Shown: positions 50,639-60,012, counted from the first letter of the stretch. The stretch: DNA of 64,000 nucleotides from Natrinema versiforme (GCF_005576615.1 NZ_CP040330.1:2666001-2730000), one strand, 5' to 3'. Made by a program: numbers and translations. The notes: generated from the letters alone by a model not told the origin.

Positions 50639-50646
50639 CTTTATAG
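50639..50646 (-). promoter_or_regulatory. TATA box of the acyl-CoA dehydrogenase gene
   Basis: CTATAAAG on the minus strand, centred about 28 bases upstream of the ATG at 50615; standard leaderless promoter spacing. Confidence 0.65.
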
Positions 50647-50699
50647 TTCGCTCTTCGGCAGCGGCCTCGAGGCGACGCCGATTCCCGATTTCGGGCGAC

Positions 50700-51758
50700 T
50701 CACGCGGCCAATAGGCCGACGATGCTAGCGGTGACGAACAGGTTGGCGAACGAGCACACGAGCAGCCCCTTCCAGCCGATCTCGATCAGTTGGTCGATCC
50801 GGACTCGGGGCAGCGCGGAGCGCGCCCACTGCGTGAACAGGAACACGGCCCAGAGCTTGCCGAGGAACCAGACGAATCCGGGAAGGACCGGACCGGCTGG
50901 CCCGCCGAGGAAGACCGTGGCGACGATCGCACCGCCCAGAAAGACGTGGACGAACTCGCCCATGTAGACGAGTACGAAGTAGACCGAGGAGTACTCGGTC
51001 TGGTAGCCGGCGACGAGTTCGGTCGGTGCTTCGGGCACGTCGAAGGGGTTGCGGCCGACTTCCGCGAGGTTCGCCGTCAGAAACAGGGCGAAGGCGAAGG
51101 GGTTGACGATCGCGTACCACGACGGGATCGACAGCCCGCCGAGTTCGAAGAGCGTCGCTTGCTGGGCGGCGACGATTTCGCCCATCCGTAAGCTGCCGGC
51201 GAAGATCACGACCGACAGCCCGGTGACGATCAGCGGAATCTCGTAGGCGATGTTCTGTGCGACCGCACGCAGCCCGCCGAGCAGCGAGTACTTGTTCGCC
51301 GACGCGTAGCCGCACATCGTCAGTCCGAGCGTGGCGAGTGACGCGACCGCGAAGACGTACGCCAGCCCGACCTCGGGGTCGGCCAACTGAACGGTGATAC
51401 CGGCGATCGACCCCATCGGAACGACCGCGAACCCGACGATGGCCGAGAAGACGACGAGGACCGGACCGAGATCGTACGCCGGCCGGTCGGCTTCGTCCGG
51501 GACGATCAATTCCTTACCGAGCAGGCGGACGGCATCGGCGACGATGATTAGCGTTCCGCCGGGCCCGAGTCGGTTCGGGGCGATCCGGTCGGTGAACGCA
51601 GCCGTTACCTTGCGCTTTGCCCAGATAACGATCGCGGCACACGTCAATGGAATCGCTGCGACGAGTACGGCGGCAGCGATCGCAGCGACAGTCTGCTCGA
51701 GGAGCGTCGGCGAATTGCCGAACAGCGTCCGAGCAACCGCCTCGGGGAGGAGCGTCAT
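50700..51758 (-). CDS. Orphan NuoH-type (complex I subunit H) membrane protein
   Basis: A 352-residue subunit with about eight membrane segments. WAKRKVTAAFTDRIAPNRLGPGG corresponds to the ERK...QxRxGPN quinone-site motif of NuoH, and NLAEVGRNPFDVPEAPTELVAGYQTEYSS is the other NuoH signature. No other nuo genes are adjacent. This is either a displaced nuoH or a paralogue of the one expected in the nuo operon. The ATG at 51758 is preferred to that at 51803: with the TATA box at 51813-51819 the transcript would start near 51789. Divergent from a Bat-type HTH gene with which it shares a 39-bp promoter (if 51803) or 84 bp. Confidence 0.85.
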   Translation of the reverse strand: MTLLPEAVARTLFGNSPTLLEQTVAAIAAAVLVAAIPLTCAAIVIWAKRKVTAAFTDRIAPNRLGPGGTLIIVADAVRLLGKELIVPDEADRPAYDLGPVLVVFSAIVGFAVVPMGSIAGITVQLADPEVGLAYVFAVASLATLGLTMCGYASANKYSLLGGLRAVAQNIAYEIPLIVTGLSVVIFAGSLRMGEIVAAQQATLFELGGLSIPSWYAIVNPFAFALFLTANLAEVGRNPFDVPEAPTELVAGYQTEYSSVYFVLVYMGEFVHVFLGGAIVATVFLGGPAGPVLPGFVWFLGKLWAVFLFTQWARSALPRVRIDQLIEIGWKGLLVCSFANLFVTASIVGLLAA

Positions 51759-51804
51759 GCGCAGTGGTTCGGCCCGATCCAGGAGTTTGGTTCTGCGAGA
51801 CATA

Positions 51805-51833
51805 TTCGGACATTTATAGTAGCGCCGTCCGAA
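51805..51833. promoter_or_regulatory. Divergent nuoH/HTH promoter with inverted repeat around the TATA box
   Basis: TTCGGAC (51805-51811) and GTCCGAA (51827-51833) are perfect 7-bp inverted arms, 22 bases centre to centre, enclosing TTTATAG (51813-51819). The TATA centre is 27 bases before the HTH gene ATG (51843), so that transcript is leaderless. The reverse reading CTATAAA could start nuoH transcription about 27 bases the other way. A dimer on the arms would control both genes. Confidence 0.6.
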
Positions 51834-51842
51834 CCCCGAGCT

Positions 51843-52493
51843 ATGCGGTATCTCCGACTGACCGTCCGGCCGACGGACCGCGAAATCCATCCGGTGCACA
51901 CGGTCATGACGGAGCGGGAGTTCGTCGATCGCGTCCGGATGGTCCACTGGAACATCGCGGACATCGACGTCCCAGCCATCCTGTTCTCCGTCGTCGGCGA
52001 CACCGAAGCGCTCGCGGACGCGCTCGAGTCGACCGCCGAAATCGAGTCGTTCGCCATCACGCGAATCGATGAGCGACGGTTCTACTGTTATACGCAGGGG
52101 CGGACGACCGCGGTCGAACGAGCCCTGTACGAGGCGTTTACGCGTGATGGGCTGCTCGTCCTCCCACCGTTGACCTACGAGGACGACGGTGGGGTCCGCT
52201 TCGAGGTGGTCGGCGAGGCCGACGCGCTCCGGACTGCATTGGCGACTGTTCCTGACGGAATCGACGTCGCGGTCGAACGCGTCGGGGAGTACGACACGGC
52301 GCGAGAAACCGTCGATGCTGCGCTTACGTCGCGCCAGCGCGAAGCGATCACCACCGCGCTGGCAACGGGCTACTACGAAACCCCGCGCGAGGCGACGATC
52401 GAGGACGTAGCGGCGGAACTGGAATGTGCGCGAAGTACCGCGGCGGAGCACCTCCAGAAGGCGGAGTCACGCATTATCCGAACGGTACTGTGA
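51843..52493 (+). CDS. Bat-type HTH transcription regulator
   Basis: A 216-residue regulator of the bacterio-opsin activator (HTH-10) family. Residues about 1-150 form the amino-terminal sensor-like domain found in many stand-alone Bat-type proteins (YLRLTVRPTDREIHPVHTVM, then VVGEADALRTAL). The C-terminal HTH is LTSRQREAITTALATGYYETPREATIEDVAAELECARSTAAEHLQKAESRI. It has no PAS or GAF domain. Leaderless start at 51843. Divergent from the orphan nuoH, which is its natural candidate target, possibly with autoregulation through the inverted repeat between them. Confidence 0.88.
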   Translation: MRYLRLTVRPTDREIHPVHTVMTEREFVDRVRMVHWNIADIDVPAILFSVVGDTEALADALESTAEIESFAITRIDERRFYCYTQGRTTAVERALYEAFTRDGLLVLPPLTYEDDGGVRFEVVGEADALRTALATVPDGIDVAVERVGEYDTARETVDAALTSRQREAITTALATGYYETPREATIEDVAAELECARSTAAEHLQKAESRIIRTVL

Positions 52494-52533
52494 CGACCAC
52501 GGCGGCGGCCGGTGCGGCGCACAGAGGACCCGA

Positions 52534-53175
52534 TTACTGCGAGCAGAACCACTCGAGGGCCTCGTCGATCGGCTCGTCGCCCGAGAGAATCTCGAAGGTC
52601 TCCCCGATGAGAGCGTCGTAGTCGAGCGTGGCCACGAGGGTTCGGGCGACGTCCTCGCGGGGAATATCCCCGGCGTCCAGTCCGATGTCCTCTCCGAGTT
52701 CGATCGTCCCGACCCCGGAGTCGTTGGTCAGCTCCCCCGGCCGGACGATCGTGTGGTCGAGGCCGCTCTGCCGGAGGTACTCGTCGGCCTCCGCTTTCGC
52801 AGTCAGGTAGTCCTCGAGCGCGTCGGGACCGGCCGCGGGATCGTCGGCACCCATCGAACTGAGCATGACGAACCGGTCGACGCCGGCGTCGCCCGCCGCG
52901 TCGATCAGGTTGATCGCCCCGTCGCGGTCGACACCGTAGACATCCTCGCCGCCGGAGCCGGCCGCGAAGAGTATCGCGTCGCAGCCCTCGACCGCGTGAT
53001 CGACATCGCCGGTCAGGTCCGCGACGACCGGCTCGCCGCCCAGGTCCGCCATTTCGTCGGTCTGGGAGTCGTCGCGGACCATCGCTCGAGCGGTGTGCTC
53101 GCTCTCGCCGAGTAGTTCCGTGATATGCTGTCCGACCTGTCCGTGAGCGCCGGCGATGAGTACGGTCCGAGTCAC
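52534..53175 (-). CDS. NmrA/SDR-like NAD(P)-binding protein
   Basis: A 213-residue atypical SDR. TVLIAGAHGQVGQHITELL is the Rossmann glycine motif (GAxGxxG), DAILFAAGSGG near 68, FVMLSSMGADDP near 105 and LDHTIVRPGELTND near 145. There is no YxxxK pair (DYLTAKAEAD approximates it). Such proteins act as NAD(P)-binding sensors or as reductases of flavin- or quinone-like compounds. Start GTG at 53175. It converges with the HTH gene; substrate unknown. Confidence 0.83.
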   Translation of the reverse strand: MTRTVLIAGAHGQVGQHITELLGESEHTARAMVRDDSQTDEMADLGGEPVVADLTGDVDHAVEGCDAILFAAGSGGEDVYGVDRDGAINLIDAAGDAGVDRFVMLSSMGADDPAAGPDALEDYLTAKAEADEYLRQSGLDHTIVRPGELTNDSGVGTIELGEDIGLDAGDIPREDVARTLVATLDYDALIGETFEILSGDEPIDEALEWFCSQ

Positions 53176-53334
53176 GGGTCCGTTTCGTCCGTCGACACTA
53201 TACGGATTTCGTCGGAACTCGCCGGGCAGCGAGGAACCGATCGACCCGCGTTCACACCGCGATTGCCGCCGATCGGAAGAACACGCCGCGACCGCGGTGT
53301 TTTTCCCGGATGGTCACGAAACTAACTCGAGTAG

Positions 53335-54381
53335 ATGACCACGGGCCAGCCCGAACCCCCCACTGACGCCGACCTCGAGTGGTGTTATGACGCGGTTCAC
53401 GGCGTTTCGCGGACCTTTTCGATCACGATCGATCGGCTCGAGGAGCCGATGGCGAGACACATTTGTCTCGGCTACCTCCTCTGTCGAATCGCTGATACGA
53501 TCGAGGATGCGGGACACATCCCGCCGGAGACCCAGACCGAACTGCTCTCGACGTTCGATCGGCTGCTCGATCCGGACGAGTCGGCATCGGTCGCGGCCTT
53601 CATGGACGACGTCGAGCCGTGGATTCCGGAGGAACGCACCGACGACTGGGAGGTCGTCGCCGAGACGCCCCGGGTGCTGCGAACGTTCGAATCGCTCGAG
53701 GAGGAGCCCCGAGAAATCATGCGCGAACCCGTCCGCGAACTCGTCGACGGCATGGCGATGTTCACCGACCGGTACGCCACCGAGGGCGGACTGCGCCTCC
53801 AGACCATCGAGGAACTCGAGGAGTACTGCTGGTACGCCGCCGGCACGGTCGGCACCCTGATTACGGGCCTGGTCGCCCGCGGCACCTCCAACGAGCGGGC
53901 CGCGGAGATGCGGGAGAACGCCCGATCGTTTGCGCTCCTCTTGCAACTGGTCAACATCGCGAAAGACGTCGAGGACGACTACCACGAGGAAAACAACGTC
54001 TACCTCCCCGCCGAGTGGCTCGCGGCGGAGGACGTCGACGTCGAGGCGGTCACCGACGAGGCCCACCACGGTGGCGTCACGAACGTCATCAAGCGGGTGA
54101 CAGGCCGCGCCGAAGGCTACCTCGACGACGCCCAGCGCTACCTCGAGGTCGTGCCCGAACACCACGGCAACCGGCTCTCGGCGTGGGCGATCCCCTACCT
54201 GCTCGCGGTCGGGACCCTCCGGGAACTGCGCGAACGCCCGGAAGACGTCGTCCGCGAGGGCGACGTGAAGGTCTCTCGAGCGGAGGTTTTCGCGCTGCTC
54301 CAGCAGTTCGAGGACGGCGTCTCCCGCTCGCGGCTCGAGGAACTCCGGCGTACGATGTCCGAACAGCCGCTCCACCAGTAG
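53335..54381 (+). CDS. Squalene/phytoene synthase family protein, probably squalene synthase
   Basis: A 348-residue head-to-head prenyl transferase. The first Asp-rich motif is DTIED (54-58) in YLLCRIADTIEDAGHIPP; the second is NIAKDVEDDYHEENNVYLP near 200-220; YCWYAAGTVGTLI is the central motif. VSRTFSITIDRLEEPMARHICLGYLLCR resembles squalene synthase more than phytoene synthase. It would condense two farnesyl diphosphates to squalene (via presqualene diphosphate, needing NADPH), a major haloarchaeal membrane lipid. No carotenoid genes are adjacent. Length is normal. Confidence 0.88.
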   Translation: MTTGQPEPPTDADLEWCYDAVHGVSRTFSITIDRLEEPMARHICLGYLLCRIADTIEDAGHIPPETQTELLSTFDRLLDPDESASVAAFMDDVEPWIPEERTDDWEVVAETPRVLRTFESLEEEPREIMREPVRELVDGMAMFTDRYATEGGLRLQTIEELEEYCWYAAGTVGTLITGLVARGTSNERAAEMRENARSFALLLQLVNIAKDVEDDYHEENNVYLPAEWLAAEDVDVEAVTDEAHHGGVTNVIKRVTGRAEGYLDDAQRYLEVVPEHHGNRLSAWAIPYLLAVGTLRELRERPEDVVREGDVKVSRAEVFALLQQFEDGVSRSRLEELRRTMSEQPLHQ

Positions 54382-54437
54382 CCGACCCGCGCCGACCGGA
54401 ACCCTGAATTGGAACCGGCCGCAACGGGGAGACAACA

Positions 54438-54857
54438 ATGAGTTCGGAGACGCCGGACGGCCCGATCATCCTCTTCGACGGCGTCTGTAACCTCTGTAAC
54501 GGGTTCGTCCAGTTCATTCTCCCCCGGGACACGGAGGGCACGTTCCGCTTTGCCTCCCTCCAGTCCGATATCGGCACCGAACTGCTCGCCGAGCACGGCC
54601 TCCCGACCGACGAACTCGAGTCGATCGTCCTGATCGAGGGCGAGGACTGTTACGTGAAATCGGACGCGGTCATCCGCATCGCGCGGCTCCTCGGCGGCGT
54701 CTACGCCCTGTTGGGCCCGTTCCGATTCCTCCCGCGCCGGCTCCGGAACTGGGCCTACGACTTCGTCGCCGCACGCCGCTATCGCTGGTTCGGCAAAAAA
54801 GACCAGTGTGCCATGCCGCCGGCTGACGTCGATGTCGGCGCGCGATTCCTCGAGTAG
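54438..54857 (+). CDS. DCC-family thiol-disulfide oxidoreductase (DUF393)
   Basis: A 139-residue protein of the DCC family. The family name motif is present as IILFDGVCNLCNGFVQFI (DxxCxxC). The rest, FRFASLQSDIGTELL, KSDAVIRIARLLGG, and FVAARRYRWFGKKDQCAMPP, is typical of the YuxK/DUF393 group. Predicted thioredoxin-like redox protein; partner unknown. It starts 56 bases after the squalene synthase gene on the same strand, so it may be cotranscribed with it. Confidence 0.9.
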   Translation: MSSETPDGPIILFDGVCNLCNGFVQFILPRDTEGTFRFASLQSDIGTELLAEHGLPTDELESIVLIEGEDCYVKSDAVIRIARLLGGVYALLGPFRFLPRRLRNWAYDFVAARRYRWFGKKDQCAMPPADVDVGARFLE

Positions 54858-54905
54858 TTCGGTCGAGACGCTCGGTCTCGAGTGGAAATCGACTACGAGG
54901 AGCGC

Positions 54906-56192
54906 TCAGTCGACCCCGAGAGCCAGCCGTCGACCGAGCAGCGCGAGCGGGTAGCCGAAGGCGGCGACGACTCCGACCCACGGGAGCAGTAAGAGGCCGT
55001 AGACGGTCGGCCCGTATCCGAACAGGGAGACGGGAGCGATGCTCGCGATCGCACCGACCGGCGCGAGCGCGGCGACCGCGACGAGTGCGATCGGGAATCG
55101 CCCGCGCTCGGCGGCGTACCCGATCGGGAGACAGAGCGCGGTGGCCGCGCCGAAACAGAGCGGGTACGCGTACACCGGCGGGCCGACCAACAGGAGAGTT
55201 ATTCCCGCAGTGGCGACCGTCGCGAGGAGCGACAGCCCGACCAGCCCGCGAGTCTCGAGTCCGTCCCCGAACCGGCGCGCCGCGCTTCCCAGCAGGGCGT
55301 AGCCGGCTCCGAGCGCGGCCAGCGCGATGGCACCCGGCGCGGGATCGGCACCGGTCGCGGCCACGCCGACGACGAGGAAGCCGCCCGCGCCGACGGCACC
55401 GACGGCGACGATCAGCCGCTCGAGCGTCGCGGCGTCGAAGGCATCGGTCCCCGTATCGATTCGACCGATCGCGACGCCAACGAGCCCGAGCAGGATGCCG
55501 GGGAAGAGACCGCCGCGCACGCCGTGATCGAGCGCCGTCGGGCCGGTCTCGAGCCCGATCGTGGCGTAGCCGGTCGCCATGCCGCGGACGCCGCCGTTGC
55601 CGTAGGTGACGTACGTCTGCTCGTCGAACCCGGTATCGGCCGTCCACGTCGCGGCGTTCCCATCGACCGCGGCGTCGGGGACGCGGTTCGTGATTTCGGT
55701 GCCCTCTGGCGTGTGGACCGTCACCCGATCGGCCGCCAGCCCGTACCGGGTGTTCGACGCGCCCACGGCGAAGTAATCGACGAGCCACGCGTCGCCGACC
55801 CCGCGGCTCGCGACGTCGTCGACGGTGTAGTTCACGACGACCGTCTCGCCATCGAGACTCGAGTCGACGGTGCCGACGTCGCCGGCCGCGTGGGAGCGCG
55901 CCCACGCGTCGTCGACTGCGGCCTCGAGTGCGGTGTCGTTGCTCCGGTATCGCTCGGCGGCCGACGAATTGACTGGAACGCGAGCCTGCCACAGCGAGTC
56001 ACCCGTTTCGTCGATATAGATATCGAGCGTGCCGGGTTCGGTCGCGCCGTCGATCTCGGCGTCGTTCGCGACGTGCGGGCCACAGACCCCGCAGAGCTGC
56101 GTCGGCGGGGGCGCGCCCGCGACGGTGGCGAGGCCGCCTATCGCGACGAGGCTACAGCAGAGGGCGAGGAGCGCGAGTCGGGCGGGTCGCAT
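54906..56192 (-). CDS. Polytopic membrane protein with extracytoplasmic N-domain
   Basis: A 428-residue protein. An N-terminal signal peptide (about 1-27, LALLALCCSLVAIGGLATVAGA) is followed by a folded extracytoplasmic domain of about 190 residues, with Cys pair CGVCGPH near 34, an N-terminal LDIYIDETGDSLWQARVPVN strand and NYTVDDVASRGVGDAWLVDYF. The C-terminal half has six or seven membrane segments (about 225-425). The arrangement resembles haloarchaeal membrane proteins of unknown role. Function unrecognised. Confidence 0.75.
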   Translation of the reverse strand: MRPARLALLALCCSLVAIGGLATVAGAPPPTQLCGVCGPHVANDAEIDGATEPGTLDIYIDETGDSLWQARVPVNSSAAERYRSNDTALEAAVDDAWARSHAAGDVGTVDSSLDGETVVVNYTVDDVASRGVGDAWLVDYFAVGASNTRYGLAADRVTVHTPEGTEITNRVPDAAVDGNAATWTADTGFDEQTYVTYGNGGVRGMATGYATIGLETGPTALDHGVRGGLFPGILLGLVGVAIGRIDTGTDAFDAATLERLIVAVGAVGAGGFLVVGVAATGADPAPGAIALAALGAGYALLGSAARRFGDGLETRGLVGLSLLATVATAGITLLLVGPPVYAYPLCFGAATALCLPIGYAAERGRFPIALVAVAALAPVGAIASIAPVSLFGYGPTVYGLLLLPWVGVVAAFGYPLALLGRRLALGVD

Positions 56193-56349
56193 CGTCGCCG
56201 AGTACGCGTGTCAACTGTAAATAAATTAGGTCTTGGTGAACTGTACTCGAACGCTCGAGGACTGGGGTGGTAGCCGGGGATCGAAGGCTCGTTTCAGAAC
56301 GGGCAGTCGACGGTACGTGCCTCGAGCCGGGCAGTGAGAGGGCGTTCAC

Positions 56350-57204
56350 TCACTCGTATTCGTAGAAGCCCGTCCCCGTTTTCTTGCCGAGGTCGCCGGC
56401 CTCGACCTTTCGCTTGAGCAGGTAGGCGGGCTTGTACCGGTCACCCAGTTCCTCGTGGAGCGTTTCGGAGGCGTGGAGACAGACATCCAGCCCGATATGA
56501 TCGGCGAGGGTGAGCGGTCCCATTGGGACGTTCGTGCCGAGTTCCATCCCGCGGTCGATGTCCTCCTTCGAGGCGACGCCCTCGTCGTAGGCGCGGATCC
56601 CCTCGTTGATCCAGGGCATCAGGATGCGGTTGGTGACGAAGCCGGGCTTGTCGTCGGCCTCCCACGTCGTTTTTCCGAGATCCTCGGCGATGTGGTGGGC
56701 CAGTTCGGTCGCCGCATCGGTCGTCTTCTCGCCGACGACGACCTCGACACCCTCCATGATCGGCACCGGGTTCATGAAATGCAGTCCGATCACGCGCTCG
56801 GGGGCCTCGAGATCGCTCGCGATCGAGGTGATCGAGAGCGTACTCGTGTTCGTCGCCAGCAGGACGTCGTCGTCACAGACCCGCTCGAGGTCGGCGAACA
56901 CCTCCCGTTTGACCTCGAGCTCCTCGAGGGCGGCCTCGACGACGAGGTCGCAGTCCCCGAGATCCTCGAGGAGCGTCGTCCCCTCGATCCGGTCTCGGAC
57001 GGTCGACGGGTCCTCGCCGAGGTCGCCGCGGGTCGCGAGTCGCTCGAGGCTGTCGTCGATGGTATCGAACCCGTTCTCGACGAACTCCTGTTCGATGTCG
57101 CGCATCACCACGTCGTAGCCGTTGGTCGCCGCGACCTGTGCGATGCCGCTGCCCATCGTTCCCGCGCCGACGACGCCGATCCGGTCGATCTGCTCGCGAA
57201 CCAT
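56350..57204 (-). CDS. hbd: 3-hydroxyacyl-CoA dehydrogenase
   Basis: A 284-residue NAD-dependent dehydrogenase that oxidises 3-hydroxyacyl-CoA to 3-ketoacyl-CoA in beta-oxidation (or reduces acetoacetyl-CoA). IGVVGAGTMGSGIAQVAATNGY (about 9-30) is the Rossmann motif; EAALEELEVKREVFADLE and ATNTSTLSITSIA follow; GLHFMNPVPIM holds the catalytic His, and KPGFVTNRILMPWINEG the second domain start. GPLTLADHIGLDVCLH near 230 completes the family signature. No hydratase domain is fused. The other beta-oxidation genes in this window are at 40-42 kb and 49-51 kb. Confidence 0.94.
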   Translation of the reverse strand: MVREQIDRIGVVGAGTMGSGIAQVAATNGYDVVMRDIEQEFVENGFDTIDDSLERLATRGDLGEDPSTVRDRIEGTTLLEDLGDCDLVVEAALEELEVKREVFADLERVCDDDVLLATNTSTLSITSIASDLEAPERVIGLHFMNPVPIMEGVEVVVGEKTTDAATELAHHIAEDLGKTTWEADDKPGFVTNRILMPWINEGIRAYDEGVASKEDIDRGMELGTNVPMGPLTLADHIGLDVCLHASETLHEELGDRYKPAYLLKRKVEAGDLGKKTGTGFYEYE

Positions 57205-57333
57205 ACGGGCGCTACCTCGGTCGCGGCCGTAAGCGTGCTGGTGTCGGAGCCACTGAAGTGGCTACGATACGGGACGCGCCGAGGATAAGTTTCAAGACGG
57301 GACAGTGTGAGCTACGGACAACCGGTGGATCGC

Positions 57334-58122
57334 GTGAGCAAGAAAAACGCCGTCAGCGACGCGGGGACGGGCACACCAGCCGAGAGCGAGGGAGAGGGGA
57401 GCCGTATCGTCGATATCGGCATCACCGTCGACGTGAGCGACGACGGGAACGCTGTCGTCGATGCCGGCGGCCGCGACGATGTCGAACTCGAGTTCGACGA
57501 GGACGACCTGCTCGAGGCGACCGACGCTGTGGCTGAGACCGCAGCCGACACAGCAGTCGATACGGACGACGACCCCGACGGAACGGCGGAGACGGAGACG
57601 GATGCGCCGATCGAACCCGACGAGCGCGACGCGCTCGAGGCGGTCGATATCGATCCGGACGCCATCGCGGACAAGGAGTACTCCTACCGGATGTTACTGG
57701 ATCGAGGCGTCGCGGAACCGATCGCGGACACCCTCCGCCGGCGGTACTCGCTGCCGTGGTCGTTCGAGAGCGACGGCGACCTCGAGCGACGCTCGGACGA
57801 GGTTCGGGGCCTCGGCGACGCCGAACGCGAGTGGATCGCCGTCAGCGGGGACGAGGACTGGCAGGCCTTCGAGTACGAGCACTCGGGACCTATCGCCGTC
57901 GGCCGAGAGCAACCGTCGGAGCGGCCGTATCCCAGACCGACGCCGATCACGGCGGTTACGGGGGTCGGACCCGACGACGCCGACGCGCTGGCCGAAGCCG
58001 GCGTCCGCTCGGCGGAGCGACTGGCGACGATCGACGCGATGACGGTCGCCGGCGTCCTCGATCTGAACGTCCTGCACGTCCGGACGTGGCGGCACAACGC
58101 GCGCGAACAGCTCGGCAACTGA
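57334..58122 (+). CDS. Helix-hairpin-helix-like protein (DUF7409-type)
   Basis: A 262-residue acidic protein. Residues about 1-95 are Asp/Glu/Ala/Thr-rich and probably disordered. A middle helical region (YSYRMLLDRGVAEPIADTLRRRYSLPWSF, about 112-140) is followed by a charged region. The C-terminal 55 residues are a Rad51/NusA-like helix-hairpin-helix (ITAVTGVGPDDADALAEAGVRSAERL, then VRTWRHNARE) suited to nonspecific DNA or nucleic-acid binding. Start GTG 57334 (VSKKNAVSD) is preferred; a GTG nine codons upstream at 57307 is possible. Possibly DUF7409; recollection only. Confidence 0.7.
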   Translation: MSKKNAVSDAGTGTPAESEGEGSRIVDIGITVDVSDDGNAVVDAGGRDDVELEFDEDDLLEATDAVAETAADTAVDTDDDPDGTAETETDAPIEPDERDALEAVDIDPDAIADKEYSYRMLLDRGVAEPIADTLRRRYSLPWSFESDGDLERRSDEVRGLGDAEREWIAVSGDEDWQAFEYEHSGPIAVGREQPSERPYPRPTPITAVTGVGPDDADALAEAGVRSAERLATIDAMTVAGVLDLNVLHVRTWRHNAREQLGN

Positions 58123-58316
58123 GTCGCCGGCGACTGTTCTGATTCGGCGCATTCTCGCGATTCGAGCGTTCTGACGCCGACTCGAGGCGATCGCTCTGAA
58201 CACGACGCGTGTTCCTTTCGAACCGATAGGTTTCAGTTCGATACAACGATTCGCCACGGAAAACCGGCCATATTACTACTTTTATACTCAATTTCGATAA
58301 TCCGGACCATCAGAGA

Positions 58317-58323
58317 TTTATAG
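58317..58323 (+). promoter_or_regulatory. TATA box of the fba-fbp operon
   Basis: TTTATAG centred 27 bases before the ATG at 58347, the standard leaderless promoter spacing. The region upstream (58270-58310) is AT-rich with another TATA-like TTTATACT at 58281-58288. Confidence 0.65.
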
Positions 58324-58346
58324 CGGCCTGTTGGACCGTCTAACAG

Positions 58347-59141
58347 ATGATTCCGATCGACGACTCTCCGATCGTTCGCGACGGCAAGTCACTGATTCTC
58401 GCGATGGACCACGGACTCGAGCACGGGCCCGTCGATTTCGAGGAAGTACCGGAGAAACTCGATCCGTCGACCGTCTTCGAAACGGCGACGCACGACGCGG
58501 TCACCTCGATCGCCGTCCAGAAGGGGATCGCGGAGGGCTACTACCCGAGCTACGAGGACGATGTCAACCTCCTGGTGAAGCTCAACGGGACCTCGAACAT
58601 GTGGATGGGCGAGCCCGATTCGGCGATCAACTGCTCGGTCGACTACGCGGCCGAGATCGGTGCCGACGCGGTCGGCTTTACCGTCTACAGCGGCTCGAAC
58701 CACGAGGTCGAGATGTACGAGGAGTTCCGCCGCGTCCAGGAGAAAGCCCGCGAGTACGACCTCCCCGTCGTCATGTGGTCCTACCCGCGCGGACAGGGGC
58801 TCAAGAACGACACCAAGCCGAGCACGATCTCGTATGCGACCCGCATCGCACTCGAGGTCGGTGCCGACATCGCGAAGGTCAAGTACCCCGGCAGCACCGA
58901 CGCCATGGAGCACGCCTGCAAGGCCGCGGGCGACATGAAAGTCGTCATGAGCGGCGGCTCGAAGACCTCCGACTACGACTTCTGTTCGACCGTCGAGGCC
59001 GCTGTCAACGCCGGCGCGAGCGGCCTCGCCGTCGGCCGCAACGTCTGGCAGCGCGAGAACCCGACCACGATCCTCGACGCGCTCGAGGAGGTCATCTACG
59101 AGGAGGCCACCGCCGACGCCGCACTCGAGGCCGCCGACTAG
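58347..59141 (+). CDS. fba: Class I fructose-bisphosphate aldolase (DhnA-type)
   Basis: A 264-residue archaeal-type class I aldolase. The Schiff-base Lys is in [17 protein letters not shown] (about 175). [14 protein letters not shown] near the start, [11 protein letters not shown] and VVMSGGSK with [10 protein letters not shown] at the end are the phosphate-binding and family motifs. It condenses dihydroxyacetone phosphate with glyceraldehyde 3-phosphate in gluconeogenesis. fbp starts one base after its stop codon, so the operon provides two consecutive gluconeogenic steps. Confidence 0.95.
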   Translation: MIPIDDSPIVRDGKSLILAMDHGLEHGPVDFEEVPEKLDPSTVFETATHDAVTSIAVQKGIAEGYYPSYEDDVNLLVKLNGTSNMWMGEPDSAINCSVDYAAEIGADAVGFTVYSGSNHEVEMYEEFRRVQEKAREYDLPVVMWSYPRGQGLKNDTKPSTISYATRIALEVGADIAKVKYPGSTDAMEHACKAAGDMKVVMSGGSKTSDYDFCSTVEAAVNAGASGLAVGRNVWQRENPTTILDALEEVIYEEATADAALEAAD

Positions 59142-59142
59142 G

Positions 59143-60012
59143 ATGACGGTGTCAGATCCAGTCGTCGAGAGCGTCGTGGCGACGATCAGTCGCTCGGCGA
59201 CCGAGATCCGACAGGGGCTGATCGGCCGACGCGGGACAGTCGACGAGGAGAATCCCAGCGGCGAGACCCAAGCCGAGGCCGACGTCTGGGCCGACGAGTT
59301 GCTCGGCGATCGACTCGCCGGAATCGACGGCGTCGGCCAGTACGCGAGCGAGGAGCGAGCCGACGTCGTCGACTGCGGCGCGGATCCGTCGGCGTCGGAT
59401 AGCTACGCCGTCGCCGTGGACCCGCTCGACGGCTCCTCGAACCTCAAATCGAACAACACGATGGGGACGATCTTCGGCGTCTACGACGCCGCCCTCCCGG
59501 CTCGCGGCGAGACCCTCGTCGCCGCCGGCTTCGTCCTCTACGGACCGATCACGACGATGGTGATCGCGACCGACGAGACCGTCACCGAGTACGAACTCTC
59601 CGGCGGCGAGCGCACGGTCGTCGACCGCGACGTGACCCTCCCCGCGGAGCCGGTCGTCTACGGCTTCGGCGGTCGCGTCCCCGACTGGCCCGCCGACTTC
59701 CGCGAGTACGCCCGCGAGATCGAGTCCGAACTCAAACTCCGCTACGGCGGCGCGCTGATCGGCGACATCAATCAGGTGCTCACCTACGGCGGCACCTTCG
59801 GCTACCCCGCCCTCGAGTCCCGTCCGGACGGCAAGCTCCGGCTGCAGTTCGAGGGGAACCCGATCGGCTACGTCGTCGAGCGAGCCGGCGGGCGCTCCTC
59901 GGACGGCACGCAGTCGCTGCTCGCCGTGGAACCCGACGAGTTACACGACCGGACGCCGGTCCACGTCGGGAACGGCGAGCTGATCGAGCGACTCGAGGCG
60001 ACGCTCGCGTAA
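59143..60012 (+). CDS. fbp: Fructose-1,6-bisphosphatase, class I
   Basis: A 289-residue phosphatase of the FBPase class I/inositol phosphatase superfamily. [24 protein letters not shown] (about 90-113) has the DPLDGSSN metal site; the first Glu ligand is in [29 protein letters not shown] and [20 protein letters not shown] are FBPase-specific. It hydrolyses fructose 1,6-bisphosphate to fructose 6-phosphate in gluconeogenesis. The start ATG is one base downstream of the fba stop, so translation is coupled. Length is slightly below that of bacterial class I enzymes. Confidence 0.95.
   Translation: MTVSDPVVESVVATISRSATEIRQGLIGRRGTVDEENPSGETQAEADVWADELLGDRLAGIDGVGQYASEERADVVDCGADPSASDSYAVAVDPLDGSSNLKSNNTMGTIFGVYDAALPARGETLVAAGFVLYGPITTMVIATDETVTEYELSGGERTVVDRDVTLPAEPVVYGFGGRVPDWPADFREYAREIESELKLRYGGALIGDINQVLTYGGTFGYPALESRPDGKLRLQFEGNPIGYVVERAGGRSSDGTQSLLAVEPDELHDRTPVHVGNGELIERLEATLA

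Noticed and set aside
58261-58346. A TrmB-type site (TACT-N7/8-GAGTA) upstream of fba
   Set aside because: TACTC occurs at 58285-58289 but the second half-site reads ATAA, not AGTA, at the right spacing. Too weak to report as an operator.
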